Part shown: in pieces, positions 50,427 to 59,076 of the stretch | Layout: the number at the start of each line of letters is the position of its first letter | Numbering within the stretch: the first letter of the stretch is position 1 | Virus record (IMG/VR): IMGVR_UViG_3300005613_002762 | Coordinates: 85,191-149,190 of that record | Origin: a virus | Length of the DNA: 64,000 bases | Direction: 5' to 3' (one strand) | Translations under genes and position numbers: made by a program | Notes under the pieces: model-generated | What the model saw: only the letters and a program-made list of their open reading frames with translations | What the model was told of the DNA's origin: nothing | Database searches by the model: none

Positions 50427-51395
50427 ATGAAAAAGAAATTTGATTTTGAAGATATTACCTTAATACCTCAATTTAGTTACGTAGGATCAAGATCCGAATG
50501 TGATACTAGTTGTGACTTCGGTGGACATAAATTCAAATTACCAATTACCCCATCCAATATGGAAAGTATAATTGATGAAAAATTAGCAATTAAACTATCC
50601 GAAAATGGATACTTTTACATAATGCATCGATTTGATATTGATCCAGTAAAATTCACACGTAAGATGCATAAAAAAGATTTAATTTCTTCAATATCCTTAG
50701 GTGTAAATGAAGAGTCATATAATTTTGTAGATCTTTTAATGAAAGAAAATTTGACACCCGATTTTATTACAATAGACATCGCTCATGGTCATTGTGTGAA
50801 AATGAAAAAAATGGTAAAATATATTAAAGAAAAGTTACCAAAAACATTTTTAATCGGGGGGAACGTGTCAACACCTGATGCGGTGATTGATTTACAAGAG
50901 TGGGGTTGTGATGCAATTAAATGTGGTATTGGTGGAGGATCCGCCTGCACAACATATCACTCAACCGGATTTGGTAATCGAGGGTGGCAAGCAAATATGA
51001 TTTTAGATTGTTGTAGGGTTTCAAAAGTTCCAATTATTGCCGATGGATCTATTAGACAACATAGTGATATTGTTAAAAGTTTAGTATTAGGTGCGACTAT
51101 GGTTATGGTTGGTGGAATGTTGGCAGGATATGAAGAATCTCCCGGTAAAAAAGTAAAAAATATGATCGATAATCGTTGGTATAAAGAATTTTGGGGTAGT
51201 GCATCATCATCACAAAAAGGAAAAACTAACAGAATTGAGGGGATAAAAAAATTGGTTGACTATAAAGACACTTCGATTTTTAATAAACTCACAGAAATTG
51301 AGGAATCTTTACAAAGTGCAATTTCATATGGTGGGGCGAATCCGGCTAATTTAGATTGTTTGAACACTGTTGAGTTTGCGATTAAAAAAAGTTAG
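50427..51395 (+). CDS. guaC: GMP reductase-like enzyme (IMPDH/GMPR family)
   Basis: A 322-residue TIM-barrel enzyme. Key parts: DFEDITLIPQ at the start, FITIDIAHGH near 111, IGGNVSTPDA near 143, GIGGGSACTTYHSTGFG (catalytic Cys) near 168, and ADGSIRQHSDIVKSLVLGAT then GGMLAGYEESPGK, which matches GuaC GGMFAGHEES better than IMPDH. No CBS domains. GMPR turns GMP into IMP with NADPH, adjusting purine pools. No packaging leader, so it acts in the infected cell. Confidence 0.87.
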   Translation: MKKKFDFEDITLIPQFSYVGSRSECDTSCDFGGHKFKLPITPSNMESIIDEKLAIKLSENGYFYIMHRFDIDPVKFTRKMHKKDLISSISLGVNEESYNFVDLLMKENLTPDFITIDIAHGHCVKMKKMVKYIKEKLPKTFLIGGNVSTPDAVIDLQEWGCDAIKCGIGGGSACTTYHSTGFGNRGWQANMILDCCRVSKVPIIADGSIRQHSDIVKSLVLGATMVMVGGMLAGYEESPGKKVKNMIDNRWYKEFWGSASSSQKGKTNRIEGIKKLVDYKDTSIFNKLTEIEESLQSAISYGGANPANLDCLNTVEFAIKKS

Positions 51396-51414
51396 AACTT
51401 TATTAAATAATAGA

Positions 51415-52002
51415 TTACCAAGTTCTACAGGCCCAATATCTTGGTTTCCATCTTGGCCCTGGATTATCACAATTATGTCTAGCCCTGAAAGATCTTCGTC
51501 TTTCGGGGTTATTTTTTTTAATAACCATACGTTTTCCTTTGGCAGATTTACCACCAAAACCAAAGTTTACTTTCACAACCTTACCCTTGTCATTTTTGAC
51601 ATAGACTTTAAATTTTTTAACATCTCCTTGCATTATCTTACCAAGTTTTACTTTTCTACCTTGATATTCGGCTTCAGATAAAAAACTTTGATCCTCAACA
51701 GGAACTTCTAAATAAACAACTTGACCATTTTCAAGTATTACTTTTTTTCCCAAGTCAGATTCAACAATCCAACGGTCTTCCCCGTTTAAATAAATTAAAT
51801 CATTATTATACAAGTTTCTAACTTCATTAATTAAGTTAATAAATGATTTAGAGTATTCCTTAAATACATTTTCACTTAAAGGGATTTTTTTATCTAAATG
51901 GTATCTAAGTTCATCAGAAACTTTAACCCCTTTTTTTAGTTTCATTGGGTGATTGATTGATTCGAGTAAAACTCTTCTAACAACATTTTCTAAAATTCGC
52001 AT
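51415..52002 (-). CDS. Packaged-type protein with RRxSFRARHNC domain
   Basis: A 195-residue protein. Leader MRILENVVRRVLLE then SINHP; a second site-like SFLSEAEYQG lies near 111. The C-terminal 80 residues (GKIMQGDVKKFKVYVKNDKG then ERRRSFRARHNCDNPGPRWK, ending YWACRTW) are a basic Cys/Trp domain that I recognise as very common in marine phage genomes, possibly DNA-binding. It converges with the GMP reductase gene. Confidence 0.72.
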   Translation of the reverse strand: MRILENVVRRVLLESINHPMKLKKGVKVSDELRYHLDKKIPLSENVFKEYSKSFINLINEVRNLYNNDLIYLNGEDRWIVESDLGKKVILENGQVVYLEVPVEDQSFLSEAEYQGRKVKLGKIMQGDVKKFKVYVKNDKGKVVKVNFGFGGKSAKGKRMVIKKNNPERRRSFRARHNCDNPGPRWKPRYWACRTW

Positions 52003-52009
52003 ACTATAT

Positions 52010-52032
52010 GATATTTATTAATATAAATATTA
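52010..52032. promoter_or_regulatory. Divergent late-type motifs
   Basis: Overlapping motifs on both strands: GATATTTATTA on plus (52010-52020) and AATATTTATATTAA on minus (about 52018-52032), between the divergent packaged-type genes at 52002 (-) and 52056 (+). Confidence 0.5.
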
Positions 52033-52055
52033 AATGCCTTGTAAAAAATAATTGT

Positions 52056-52589
52056 ATGAGAACAATAAAAATAACTGAAAGTCAAATTCAAAAAATTGTA
52101 AGATCTGTTTTAACAGAAGAAGAAATGGAATCTTCTAAATCAAAAAAGAAAGATAAAAAGGCTCGTTGTATTCCTGAAAACGTAATACCTTTAGATGAAA
52201 TAGTTGGGAGATCCGATGAATTTTCAAAATATACACCAGGTATAACAAAAAGAGCCGCAGGTGTAAACTCTATGGTTGACACACTTGGTATTTTAAACAA
52301 TTTACGTTTGTTTAAAGATGTAAAAGATGGTGGATCACATTTGGCGTATGAAATGATGAATCACTTAAACAGATTTAGAAATAAAAACTATTATGACGAA
52401 ACTTCAGGTGGTTGTAATAAGGCCATGGACAAAGTAATTGAATTGTATAAAGAAAATGAGCACGGAACCGAACTTGTTAAAGATATTGAGAGGGTTTTAA
52501 AGTTACAAACTAAAGAAGATGAGTATACACCCTCACCAAGAGCTAAAGAGTATCTTAAACAATGTATAAACTTGATTAAAGGACTTTAA
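52056..52589 (+). CDS. Packaged-type protein, ITESQ leader, 177 aa
   Basis: Start at ATG 52056 because the leader MRTIKITESQIQKIVRSVLT then EEE begins there; the frame extends upstream into the promoter region. The mature protein is basic and helical with two cysteines (KARCIPENVIPLDEIVGRSD, SGGCNKAMDKVIELYKENEH). Followed two bases after the stop by the small membrane protein. Function unknown. Confidence 0.7.
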   Translation: MRTIKITESQIQKIVRSVLTEEEMESSKSKKKDKKARCIPENVIPLDEIVGRSDEFSKYTPGITKRAAGVNSMVDTLGILNNLRLFKDVKDGGSHLAYEMMNHLNRFRNKNYYDETSGGCNKAMDKVIELYKENEHGTELVKDIERVLKLQTKEDEYTPSPRAKEYLKQCINLIKGL

Positions 52590-52591
52590 AA

Positions 52592-52840
52592 ATGACAAAA
52601 TTTAAAAAAATAACAGGTAGTTATTGGAAACCTACACCAAAAAAGTGGAGAAGAATCGGAGATTCTTTATTGGCAGTCGCTTCTGTTCTTGCGATTGGGG
52701 GTCTATGGCAATTTGACAACCTTAAAGACATATTCACATCCTTCGAAATTAAAGCTATGATAGTATCTTCAATAGCTTTAGGTGTGGTTGGTAAGTTTTT
52801 AACTAATTTTTTTAAGGAAGATACCTCTGAAGCTGAGTAA
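52592..52840 (+). CDS. Two-helix membrane protein, second holin candidate, 82 aa
   Basis: N-terminal KPTPKKWRRIGDSLLAVASV followed by two membrane helices (SLLAVASVLAIGGLWQF and IKAMIVSSIALGVVGKFLTN) and a charged tail. Proteins with K-x-TP-x-K-W-R-x-x-GD-x-LL-A are common in phages of Bacteroidota and may be holins, though unproven. Ends just before a strong terminator. Confidence 0.65.
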   Translation: MTKFKKITGSYWKPTPKKWRRIGDSLLAVASVLAIGGLWQFDNLKDIFTSFEIKAMIVSSIALGVVGKFLTNFFKEDTSEAE

Positions 52841-52860
52841 AAATACCCCATTTTAAACGT

Positions 52861-52888
52861 AAAAACCCCCTATTTTGGGGGTTTTTTT
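52861..52888. terminator. Strong intrinsic terminator
   Basis: AAAAACCCCC-TATTTT-GGGGGTTTTTTT: perfect stem with T-run after the plus-strand membrane protein gene. Confidence 0.92.
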
Positions 52889-52942
52889 GTATATATAAAG
52901 ACAAAAAATGACCAAAAACAGGTCTTTTTTGGGAGTTTTAAC

Positions 52943-53236
52943 CTATTTTTTATTCATTTTTTTAGCAATTTCACTCATTCTTTGGTTAAATTTGGTCATA
53001 TTTTGATTAATATTACCCATTTGACCACCAAAACTACCAATATTTTGATAAAAATCCTCTAAATTACCCAAATTTCCCATGTTTTCCATAAAATTTGGTG
53101 GATTTTGCATGTTTTTTAGGTCTTTTAGGGTGGAAAATAGTGATTTTCCATACTTTTTCCACCAATATATTAATAAAATGGTTGTAAAAAGGATAATTAT
53201 ACTAAAAACTAATAGAGAAACCGATAATAATGTCAT
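52943..53236 (-). CDS. Membrane protein with Asn/Gly/Met-rich tail, 97 aa
   Basis: One N-terminal transmembrane helix (LLVFSIIILFTTILLIYWW), then KKYGKSLFSTLKDL and a tail rich in Asn, Met and Gly. The layout (short outside, one helix, extended helical tail) could suit a spanin-like or tether protein, but evidence is weak. Confidence 0.58.
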   Translation of the reverse strand: MTLLSVSLLVFSIIILFTTILLIYWWKKYGKSLFSTLKDLKNMQNPPNFMENMGNLGNLEDFYQNIGSFGGQMGNINQNMTKFNQRMSEIAKKMNKK

Positions 53237-53308
53237 AATTTGTATGTTTTTATGAAAAAATCGTCAATATTTGTGATATAATCAAGTGTTTTAGTAAAAA
53301 AAACAGAA

Positions 53309-53968
53309 TTAATAACCCATAAAGTGTTTTACAAGTTCAGTTGAGAGTCTATTTACCCTATTTGTTGCTGATGCACCCGTAATTGTTTTATTATTACGTT
53401 CTAAATCAGTAACGGCAGCTGAAATCATGATATTTCTTACATTTTCAGACATTTCTAAGATTTTTTTTATCTTTTCTTCATCATTATCGTCCAATTCACG
53501 TTGCATTCGGTGTAAATTGAAGTATGCTGTCAGATAATCCTTAGTTTGACCTAAAAATTGACCTGATTGGAACATATTTACAATCCCTGACTGTCTAATC
53601 AATTCCAAATACTCCATAATATACTTCAAATCGGACTTTTTAAAGAGTCTTGACCATTCATGTCGATTAATTAACTCATCTAAGTCAGTAATTACACGAT
53701 TTCTAGCTTCATTTAGGTCATTTTGCGTGAATTCGGGGTCTAATATCCAAGAATCCGCCTCAGGAAGTAAAGAAAGGGTGCTAATTACCTTACCATCGTC
53801 ATCTAACCACTCTATATTATACATATAATTGGATCCACCACCAAAAGATGGGGCTTGACCAATACTTTTAACTCTTCCTTTGGTTCCTGTATCAATATCT
53901 TCACCTGGCATGTAGATTAAAACGATGCGATCACCTTCTTTTAACTCAGGATTTTTCTTTTTACTCAT
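53309..53968 (-). CDS. DUF4314-like domain protein, 219 aa
   Basis: The first 70 residues (LKEGDRIVLIYMPGEDIDTG and TKGRVKSIG) match the SH3-like DUF4314 pattern (GDRI-x-LI-x-M-x-D-x-x-x-GT-x-G-x-V). The C-terminal 150 residues are helical. Its role is unknown. GATATTTATTAATATG joins the late-type motif directly to the start codon. Confidence 0.68.
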   Translation of the reverse strand: MSKKKNPELKEGDRIVLIYMPGEDIDTGTKGRVKSIGQAPSFGGGSNYMYNIEWLDDDGKVISTLSLLPEADSWILDPEFTQNDLNEARNRVITDLDELINRHEWSRLFKKSDLKYIMEYLELIRQSGIVNMFQSGQFLGQTKDYLTAYFNLHRMQRELDDNDEEKIKKILEMSENVRNIMISAAVTDLERNNKTITGASATNRVNRLSTELVKHFMGY

Positions 53969-53972
53969 ATTA

Positions 53973-53983
53973 ATAAATATCTA
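53973..53983 (-). promoter_or_regulatory. Late-type motif adjoining start codon
   Basis: Minus-strand GATATTTATTA then AT-ATG; the motif ends two bases before the start codon of the gene at 53968. Confidence 0.5.
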
Positions 53984-56440
53984 TTACCTAATAAGTGTAA
54001 AACTTCCTAAAAATTCTTTAATTTCATCAGTTTTAGGAACTTTAAACCTCATTTTCCACGTATAAACCCCATCTTGACAAGGAATATTGTTATATGTCCC
54101 ATCCCAACCTGTATTTGGGTTAAAAGATTCCCATATAATCTGTCCCCATCGGTTGTAAATCACAAAAGTATAGTTAAATATGTCAACTCCTGAGGTAATT
54201 ATTGGTTTAAATACGTTATTTCTTTCGTCTCCATTAGGTGTAAAGGCATTTGGGATGTAAAATACTTCATTTGGACACAATTCTAAGGTTATATTGAACG
54301 TTTGAGGGTTAGAAACACACCCATTGTCCCATCTTACACCCTGAAATGTGAATATTCCGTCCATATCCCATGTTACACTTAGAGTATTATTGGTAATTGT
54401 GTCTTCGAATAGATACCATTGGTTAAATCCACCACTCACGGACACTAAATCAAAGACATCACTTACCGTATCACCCTCACATATTTGATGATATACATTA
54501 TTTTCGTCAACAATCCCATTTGTCATTGGTAATATTATTGGTCTTGGGTATACTTGAACATTTATTGACGTATCAAACCAACATCCTGACTGAGTATAGT
54601 TGTAATTTACAAGATCAACACCAATAAAACCATTATTAGGACAATATTGATCGTTCCATACATTCATTCCACTGAAAATACCACCCGAAGGAGTTGCAAT
54701 TAGGTTAATACAATTGTCATATTCACAAAATGGACCCACTTGAGTGATCACAGGAAGAATATTTAACACATAAATGGTAAAAGTTTCAGGTGATGACTGA
54801 CATCCAAGTTGATTTTCACCAATAACAGATAAAGTATTAGTATAAAGACCACCATTTACACCAGTTACATCCAAATTTAGTTGATTTGTCCCTTGTCCTG
54901 TGGTGATATTCCCCATCGTGTTAGTCCATACGTAGTTTAGGTTAGGAAAAACACTTGAGACGTTATATAAATTGGTTGTGGAGTTAAAACAAACCGTGTC
55001 TAACCCTGTAATTGGGTTGATTGTCACCATTGGTGGATCAACTAACGTTGTTGTTTGCGTTGCAGGGCAGTTATTTGCGTCTGTAACGGTTACAGAATAA
55101 GTTCCTGAACATAAATTTGTTGTCGTTTGATTGGTTTGTCCGTTATCCCAAAGATATGTGTATGGTGCAAGACCATCAATAGGATTTACAATCGCAGATC
55201 CATCACAATATCCAAAACAAGTTGGATCTGTTGGTGTAATTGTTGGTAATTGTAACGGTGCCGGGTTTAATAATGTTGATGTTCCATTATAACTACAGCC
55301 AGTAGCGTCCGTTAGTGTAAATGTGTAGGTTCCTGAACAAAGATTATTTAACGTTAGTGTGTTTCCACCATTATCCCAACTTATATTGAATGGTTGAGTT
55401 CCGCCAACAGGACTAACAACGATAGTTCCATCACAACTATTATTACATAATGGATCTGTTGGTATTATATTTGGAACAGGAAGGTTTGGTGTGGGTAAAA
55501 CAAATACGGTATCAGGTCCCAAGTTTCCTCCACCAACATTACACGCCGACCATCCAGCATTACAAGTGGGATATACAGGAACACAAGTGTAATTAGCCCC
55601 TTGAGCCGGTGGAGTTACCGTAATTTGTAAACCAGTTCCAATTGGATTAGGATTACCCACTTGAAACCATGTGTAAATTGGGTTAACGACAGGTCCTGAT
55701 GGTGTATAACGATATGAATTGTTTACGGTTGTCCATTGTGTTGAGTTTCTACCAGGAACCGTAACAGCTTGAGTCCCTCCTGCGTTGTGAATACCCTGAA
55801 CTGCAGTTCCACCTGCCCATTGAGGACAATTTGGTTTATTTGCAATGTGATTTTCTATCACATTAGAAGACTCATATAACACAATATGAAAAGTTCCTTG
55901 TAAATTGGTGCAAGAAAACATTCTAACATTAATCCAACTAACCACGAGTTTACGACAAGGTGCTGTTCCTTGAACTTGATATCTGATTTGACCCCCCGAT
56001 AAACCAGGATTCCAATCTTGCCATGGACCCATAATACAATTTTTTGGAATATTAAACCCAGCACTTGGTATTGCTGCCGATGTGAATGTTGCTGGTTGAG
56101 CTCCAGCTCCCAAAGAAACCCATCCATTAGAACCAACTCTAAATTGTGTATAAGTTTGTCCGTAAAAACAAAACGTAAAACCAATATTATATACACCTGA
56201 TTGTGAGTCATCACTTAAAAAAACTTGAGTTCCATTGTTTACTTGAGCAACATATGGAATGTTTGTAACATTGTAGTTCGTTGTTTGATTAGGTTGAGAT
56301 CCAGGACCACATTGTGATAGATCGGCAGTTAAAGTTGCCTGTGTAACCCCACAAGGTAAAGTTTGGTTAGGTCCCAAATAAGGACAATACTGCGAATAAA
56401 TAAAAAGGGGGAATAAAAATAAAAGTAATAAGTTTTTCAT
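53984..56440 (-). CDS. T9SS-targeted surface protein with type-B (gliding-motility) C-terminal domain
   Basis: An 818-residue protein. Residues 1-16 (KNLLLLFLFPLFIYSQ) are a flavobacterial signal peptide. An N-terminal beta domain follows, then two SprB-like repeats (DPLCNNSCDGTIVVSPVGGT; DPTCFGYCDGSAIVNPIDGL), Ig-like regions, and a C-terminal domain FYIPNAFTPNGDERNNVFKP, then FVIYNRWGQIIWES, WDGTYNN, DGVYTWKMRFK and LGSFTLIR. The last part is the CHU_C/type-B sorting signal recognised by the host type IX system. So the protein should be exported and displayed on the host cell. It is highly unusual as phage cargo. Confidence 0.92.
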   Translation of the reverse strand: MKNLLLLFLFPLFIYSQYCPYLGPNQTLPCGVTQATLTADLSQCGPGSQPNQTTNYNVTNIPYVAQVNNGTQVFLSDDSQSGVYNIGFTFCFYGQTYTQFRVGSNGWVSLGAGAQPATFTSAAIPSAGFNIPKNCIMGPWQDWNPGLSGGQIRYQVQGTAPCRKLVVSWINVRMFSCTNLQGTFHIVLYESSNVIENHIANKPNCPQWAGGTAVQGIHNAGGTQAVTVPGRNSTQWTTVNNSYRYTPSGPVVNPIYTWFQVGNPNPIGTGLQITVTPPAQGANYTCVPVYPTCNAGWSACNVGGGNLGPDTVFVLPTPNLPVPNIIPTDPLCNNSCDGTIVVSPVGGTQPFNISWDNGGNTLTLNNLCSGTYTFTLTDATGCSYNGTSTLLNPAPLQLPTITPTDPTCFGYCDGSAIVNPIDGLAPYTYLWDNGQTNQTTTNLCSGTYSVTVTDANNCPATQTTTLVDPPMVTINPITGLDTVCFNSTTNLYNVSSVFPNLNYVWTNTMGNITTGQGTNQLNLDVTGVNGGLYTNTLSVIGENQLGCQSSPETFTIYVLNILPVITQVGPFCEYDNCINLIATPSGGIFSGMNVWNDQYCPNNGFIGVDLVNYNYTQSGCWFDTSINVQVYPRPIILPMTNGIVDENNVYHQICEGDTVSDVFDLVSVSGGFNQWYLFEDTITNNTLSVTWDMDGIFTFQGVRWDNGCVSNPQTFNITLELCPNEVFYIPNAFTPNGDERNNVFKPIITSGVDIFNYTFVIYNRWGQIIWESFNPNTGWDGTYNNIPCQDGVYTWKMRFKVPKTDEIKEFLGSFTLIR

Positions 56441-56503
56441 GTGTTATATACGAGTTTAATTATTATAGGTTGTTAGTTTTTGAAAAGTAAAAGTGATCAT
56501 ATG

Positions 56504-56701
56504 CTAATTTGAAGATTTTTTTTCTTTCCATTCAAGGTAAATGGTATGAAAAACCATTAAATTAATCAACACACAAAAACAAGTTTCTAAAATCCAATGC
56601 CAATCAACTTGAGTAACACCCATATGAATACCAAACCACATGAATGAACCATACTTATTCATTAACGTAACATACAAATACTTTAAAAATTCTTTCATCA
56701 A
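56504..56701 (-). CDS. Small membrane protein, 65 aa
   Basis: MMKEFLKYLYVTLMNKYGSF, then GIHMGVTQVDWHWILETCFC and VLINLMVFHTIYLEW: one or two hydrophobic helices, Trp/His-rich loop. GATATTTATTG lies just upstream. It follows the T9SS protein on the same strand. Unknown function. Confidence 0.6.
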   Translation of the reverse strand: MMKEFLKYLYVTLMNKYGSFMWFGIHMGVTQVDWHWILETCFCVLINLMVFHTIYLEWKEKKSSN

Positions 56702-56764
56702 TCAATAAATATCATTTTACAATACTATTTTTTATTGTTAAGTTTTAACCAAATTAAAAAAAAT

Positions 56765-57190
56765 ATGAAAAAAGTTGATTTAAACAGCTCCGTGACTGTT
56801 AATTACACGGGAAGATTAGAAGATGGGACTATTTTTGATTCATCATTAACTGATGGTAGAGAACCATTATCAGCAACTTTAGGGCAAGGATCTCTAATTC
56901 AAGGGTTTGAAAAAGGTTTAATTGGGATGTCCGAAGGAGAAACCAAAACAGTTAACATACCTTTTGACGAGGCTTATGGTGGTGTTAATCCTGATTTAAT
57001 TGCTGAGGTTACAAAAGATCGAGCACCTGAAGGAGTTCAAGAAGGTCAAATGTTACAGACCATGACCAATCAAGGTCCTTTAAATGTTACGGTAAAAGAA
57101 ATTAAAGAAGAAACTATTGTGATCGATGGTAATCACCCATTGGCCGGTAAAGATTTAATTTTTGATTTAGAAGTTATTTCGGTTCAATAA
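56765..57190 (+). CDS. FKBP-type peptidyl-prolyl isomerase (SlyD-like)
   Basis: About 141 residues from ATG 56765 (MKKVDLNSSVTVNYTGRLED); the longer frame is not supported. It has GTIFDSS, the core FKBP strand, LIQGFEKGLIGMSEGETKTV, an inserted flap, and NHPLAGKDLIFDLEV at the end, the SlyD-type signature. It catalyses proline isomerisation and may chaperone phage proteins such as the Pro-rich virion components. No metal-binding His tail. A plausible promoter lies upstream (TAAGTTTT). Confidence 0.88.
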   Translation: MKKVDLNSSVTVNYTGRLEDGTIFDSSLTDGREPLSATLGQGSLIQGFEKGLIGMSEGETKTVNIPFDEAYGGVNPDLIAEVTKDRAPEGVQEGQMLQTMTNQGPLNVTVKEIKEETIVIDGNHPLAGKDLIFDLEVISVQ

Positions 57191-57214
57191 TTTTTTTATT
57201 ATCAAATAATTTAT

Positions 57215-57222
57215 TATATTTG
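57215..57222 (+). promoter_or_regulatory. Host-type -7 element TATATTTG
   Basis: TATATTTG with a T-run at the -33 position, 34 bases before ATG 57256. It overlaps a TTG that would otherwise extend the gene, so the ATG is preferred. Confidence 0.55.
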
Positions 57223-57255
57223 TTTTTATATAAAACAATTAAAATATTTATTGAT

Positions 57256-57582
57256 ATGATGAAATTACAAAAGGAAGTTGATTTGTATAAAGACTTACCA
57301 AAGAAAAAATTAAAAAAAATAATCAGACAATACAAATTTTTGTCTTTTTCAAATTCAGAGTTGTATTATTTTTTATACACAATGTTAACTTTTGGTGGGA
57401 CTTTTCTATTCTTTTTTGGGGTTTCGTATAATACCATATTTGTTATGTTTTTATTACATTACATTTTTTATTGGGAAATACTTTACAAAACAACTAATTT
57501 TAAATCTTTAGATAAAAAAGAAAAAGAAGAGATTGATCAGATTATAGAAATTTTACAAAAACATCTTAAAGATAAGGAATAA
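57256..57582 (+). CDS. Membrane protein, 108 aa
   Basis: Start ATG 57256. A basic N-terminal cytoplasmic part (KEVDLYKDLPKKKLKKIIRQ), two helices (LYYFLYTMLTFGGTFLFFFG and VSYNTIFVMFLLHYIFYW), then an acidic helical tail. Ends at a bidirectional terminator. Family not recognised. Confidence 0.65.
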   Translation: MMKLQKEVDLYKDLPKKKLKKIIRQYKFLSFSNSELYYFLYTMLTFGGTFLFFFGVSYNTIFVMFLLHYIFYWEILYKTTNFKSLDKKEKEEIDQIIEILQKHLKDKE

Positions 57583-57612
57583 AAAAACCCCTCGTTATTG
57601 AGGGGATTTTTT
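57581..57612. terminator. Bidirectional intrinsic terminator
   Basis: CCCCTC-GTTATT-GAGGGG flanked by A7 and T6 runs, between convergent genes at 57582 and 57634. Confidence 0.88.
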
Positions 57613-57633
57613 ATTTAATTACATTCTGAATTA

Positions 57634-58227
57634 TTATCTAAGTCTTTCTGATCTATCAGCGGCTCCTTTTAATGCCATAACTAAACCAGCAATCAATACT
57701 GCCGTGCTAACAGGTCCACCACCCATTTTGTCAACATAATCATGAAGTTGAACCATAAGTTCACCAGCGTCAGTATATCCCATTGCTTGACTAATCATTC
57801 CGAGCATTCCTGCTCCCATCATTCCAATACCTCCACGCATCATGGCTTTTTCTTTGAATGATTTCATTCTGTCTGAAATATCTTCTCTTAAAAACATTTC
57901 GGTCAAACCTTCAGTTTTTTGATTGATAACCATATCCTCAAGATTTTCGATTTCATCACTATCTAATCTTCTTAGTTTTCTTTTAAAGAAGTTAGCAACC
58001 GCATGAACAGTGTCTTCTTTTGACATCCCGTCATTTTCTTCATCATCTGACATACTCATGTCGTCTGACATACTCATGTCGTCTGACATACTCATGTCGT
58101 CTGACATACTCATGTCGTCTGACATACTCATGTCGTCTGACATTCTCATTTCTTCTTGAGTTTCTTTAACGAGTCTTCTTACTAAAGAATGAAACTCTGA
58201 TTCTGTAAGTCTAATTTTTCTTTTCAT
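57634..58227 (-). CDS. Packaged-type protein with MSDDMS repeats and membrane segment, 197 aa
   Basis: Leader IRLTESEFHSLVRRLVKE then TQEE. Residues about 27-57 are six MSDDMS units encoded by 18-base tandem repeats. The C-terminal region has two hydrophobic segments (GIGMMGAGMLGMISQAMG and STAVLIAGLVMALKGA). Could be an injected membrane protein. Late-type motif AAGTATTTATAAA upstream. Confidence 0.7.
   Translation of the reverse strand: MKRKIRLTESEFHSLVRRLVKETQEEMRMSDDMSMSDDMSMSDDMSMSDDMSMSDDMSMSDDEENDGMSKEDTVHAVANFFKRKLRRLDSDEIENLEDMVINQKTEGLTEMFLREDISDRMKSFKEKAMMRGGIGMMGAGMLGMISQAMGYTDAGELMVQLHDYVDKMGGGPVSTAVLIAGLVMALKGAADRSERLR
58044..58145. repeat. 18-base tandem repeats
   Basis: Six near-perfect copies of CATACTCATGTCGTCTGA (plus strand) encoding MSDDMS. 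No spacers, inside one gene, so not a CRISPR array. Copy number may vary between isolates. Confidence 0.92.
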
Positions 58228-58272
58228 TTTAAATTATTTTATTTATAAATACTTATGTTTTTAAAAAAAACT

Positions 58273-59025
58273 TTATTTTATTATTTTATCACTCATAGGT
58301 AGTTTTAAACCCTTAGTTTTACCCCAATTATAGATTACCTTTTTAAGCTCACTTACATGTTTTGTTGGAACTTTAGTGCAAACTCTTGATTGCGATGTTT
58401 TTACGGGTATTGGATAGATATCATCTCTTTCAGGAAAATTTTTATCGTAAATTTTAGGTGATGTTCTTGTGTTATCACCAATGTCACCTTTAGGTTCAAC
58501 AAATAACGATCCTGCACCTACAATATCTAAAGTAACATTTTGATTTTCTTCTTTATCTGAATCCCCAACCGTATAGTTACCAGCAACAAATTTCAAGTTT
58601 GATAAACCTAAACCTTTCAAAAAGGAAATCATATTATCTCGTCTTTTTTTCGCCAACTCAGTATTCTTTTCCTTTGCTTGACTTGAGCTTGCAGGATATG
58701 ATCCCCAATCAGTGTTTGACGATTTTCCATTTACAGTTACAGTTCCACCACCACTAGATTGAATTTTTGTTAATAGAGTTACAATATCTTTTATTTTTTG
58801 ATTTGATTTATCAATTTGATCTTTACCTAACTTAAATACGTTTGATCCTGACGCACCAATTGTAATTGGTATATTTCTACCCTTGATTCTTTCCCAAGAT
58901 GCGGTATTAACATTTTTTGAGTTAATATCTGTCTGTAATGATAGTGGGATGATAGCGTCTTCAGAAATTATTTTTCTAACAATATTATTAAGTTGACTTT
59001 CTGTTATTTTAACTGTTCTATTCAT
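58273..59025 (-). CDS. Packaged-type protein with OmpA-like fold candidate, 250 aa
   Basis: Leader MNRTVKITESQLNNIVRKII then SE and DAIIP. The middle contains GGTVTVNGKSSN and later NTELAKKRRDNMISFLKGLG then NLKFVAGN, the spacing seen in OmpA_C peptidoglycan-binding domains (I-x-x-GH-x-D, N-x-x-L-x-x-x-RA-x-x-V). The key His/Asp are not obvious, so this is tentative. C-terminus basic (HVSELKKVIYNWGKTKGLKL). Confidence 0.65.
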   Translation of the reverse strand: MNRTVKITESQLNNIVRKIISEDAIIPLSLQTDINSKNVNTASWERIKGRNIPITIGASGSNVFKLGKDQIDKSNQKIKDIVTLLTKIQSSGGGTVTVNGKSSNTDWGSYPASSSQAKEKNTELAKKRRDNMISFLKGLGLSNLKFVAGNYTVGDSDKEENQNVTLDIVGAGSLFVEPKGDIGDNTRTSPKIYDKNFPERDDIYPIPVKTSQSRVCTKVPTKHVSELKKVIYNWGKTKGLKLPMSDKIIK

Positions 59026-59076
59026 AAAAATATTTTATTAATAAATATCAATAAATAAAAAAAAAAACACATAGTT

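Noticed and set aside
58044-58145. CRISPR-like array
   Set aside because: The repeats are contiguous with no spacers and are in frame within a coding gene.
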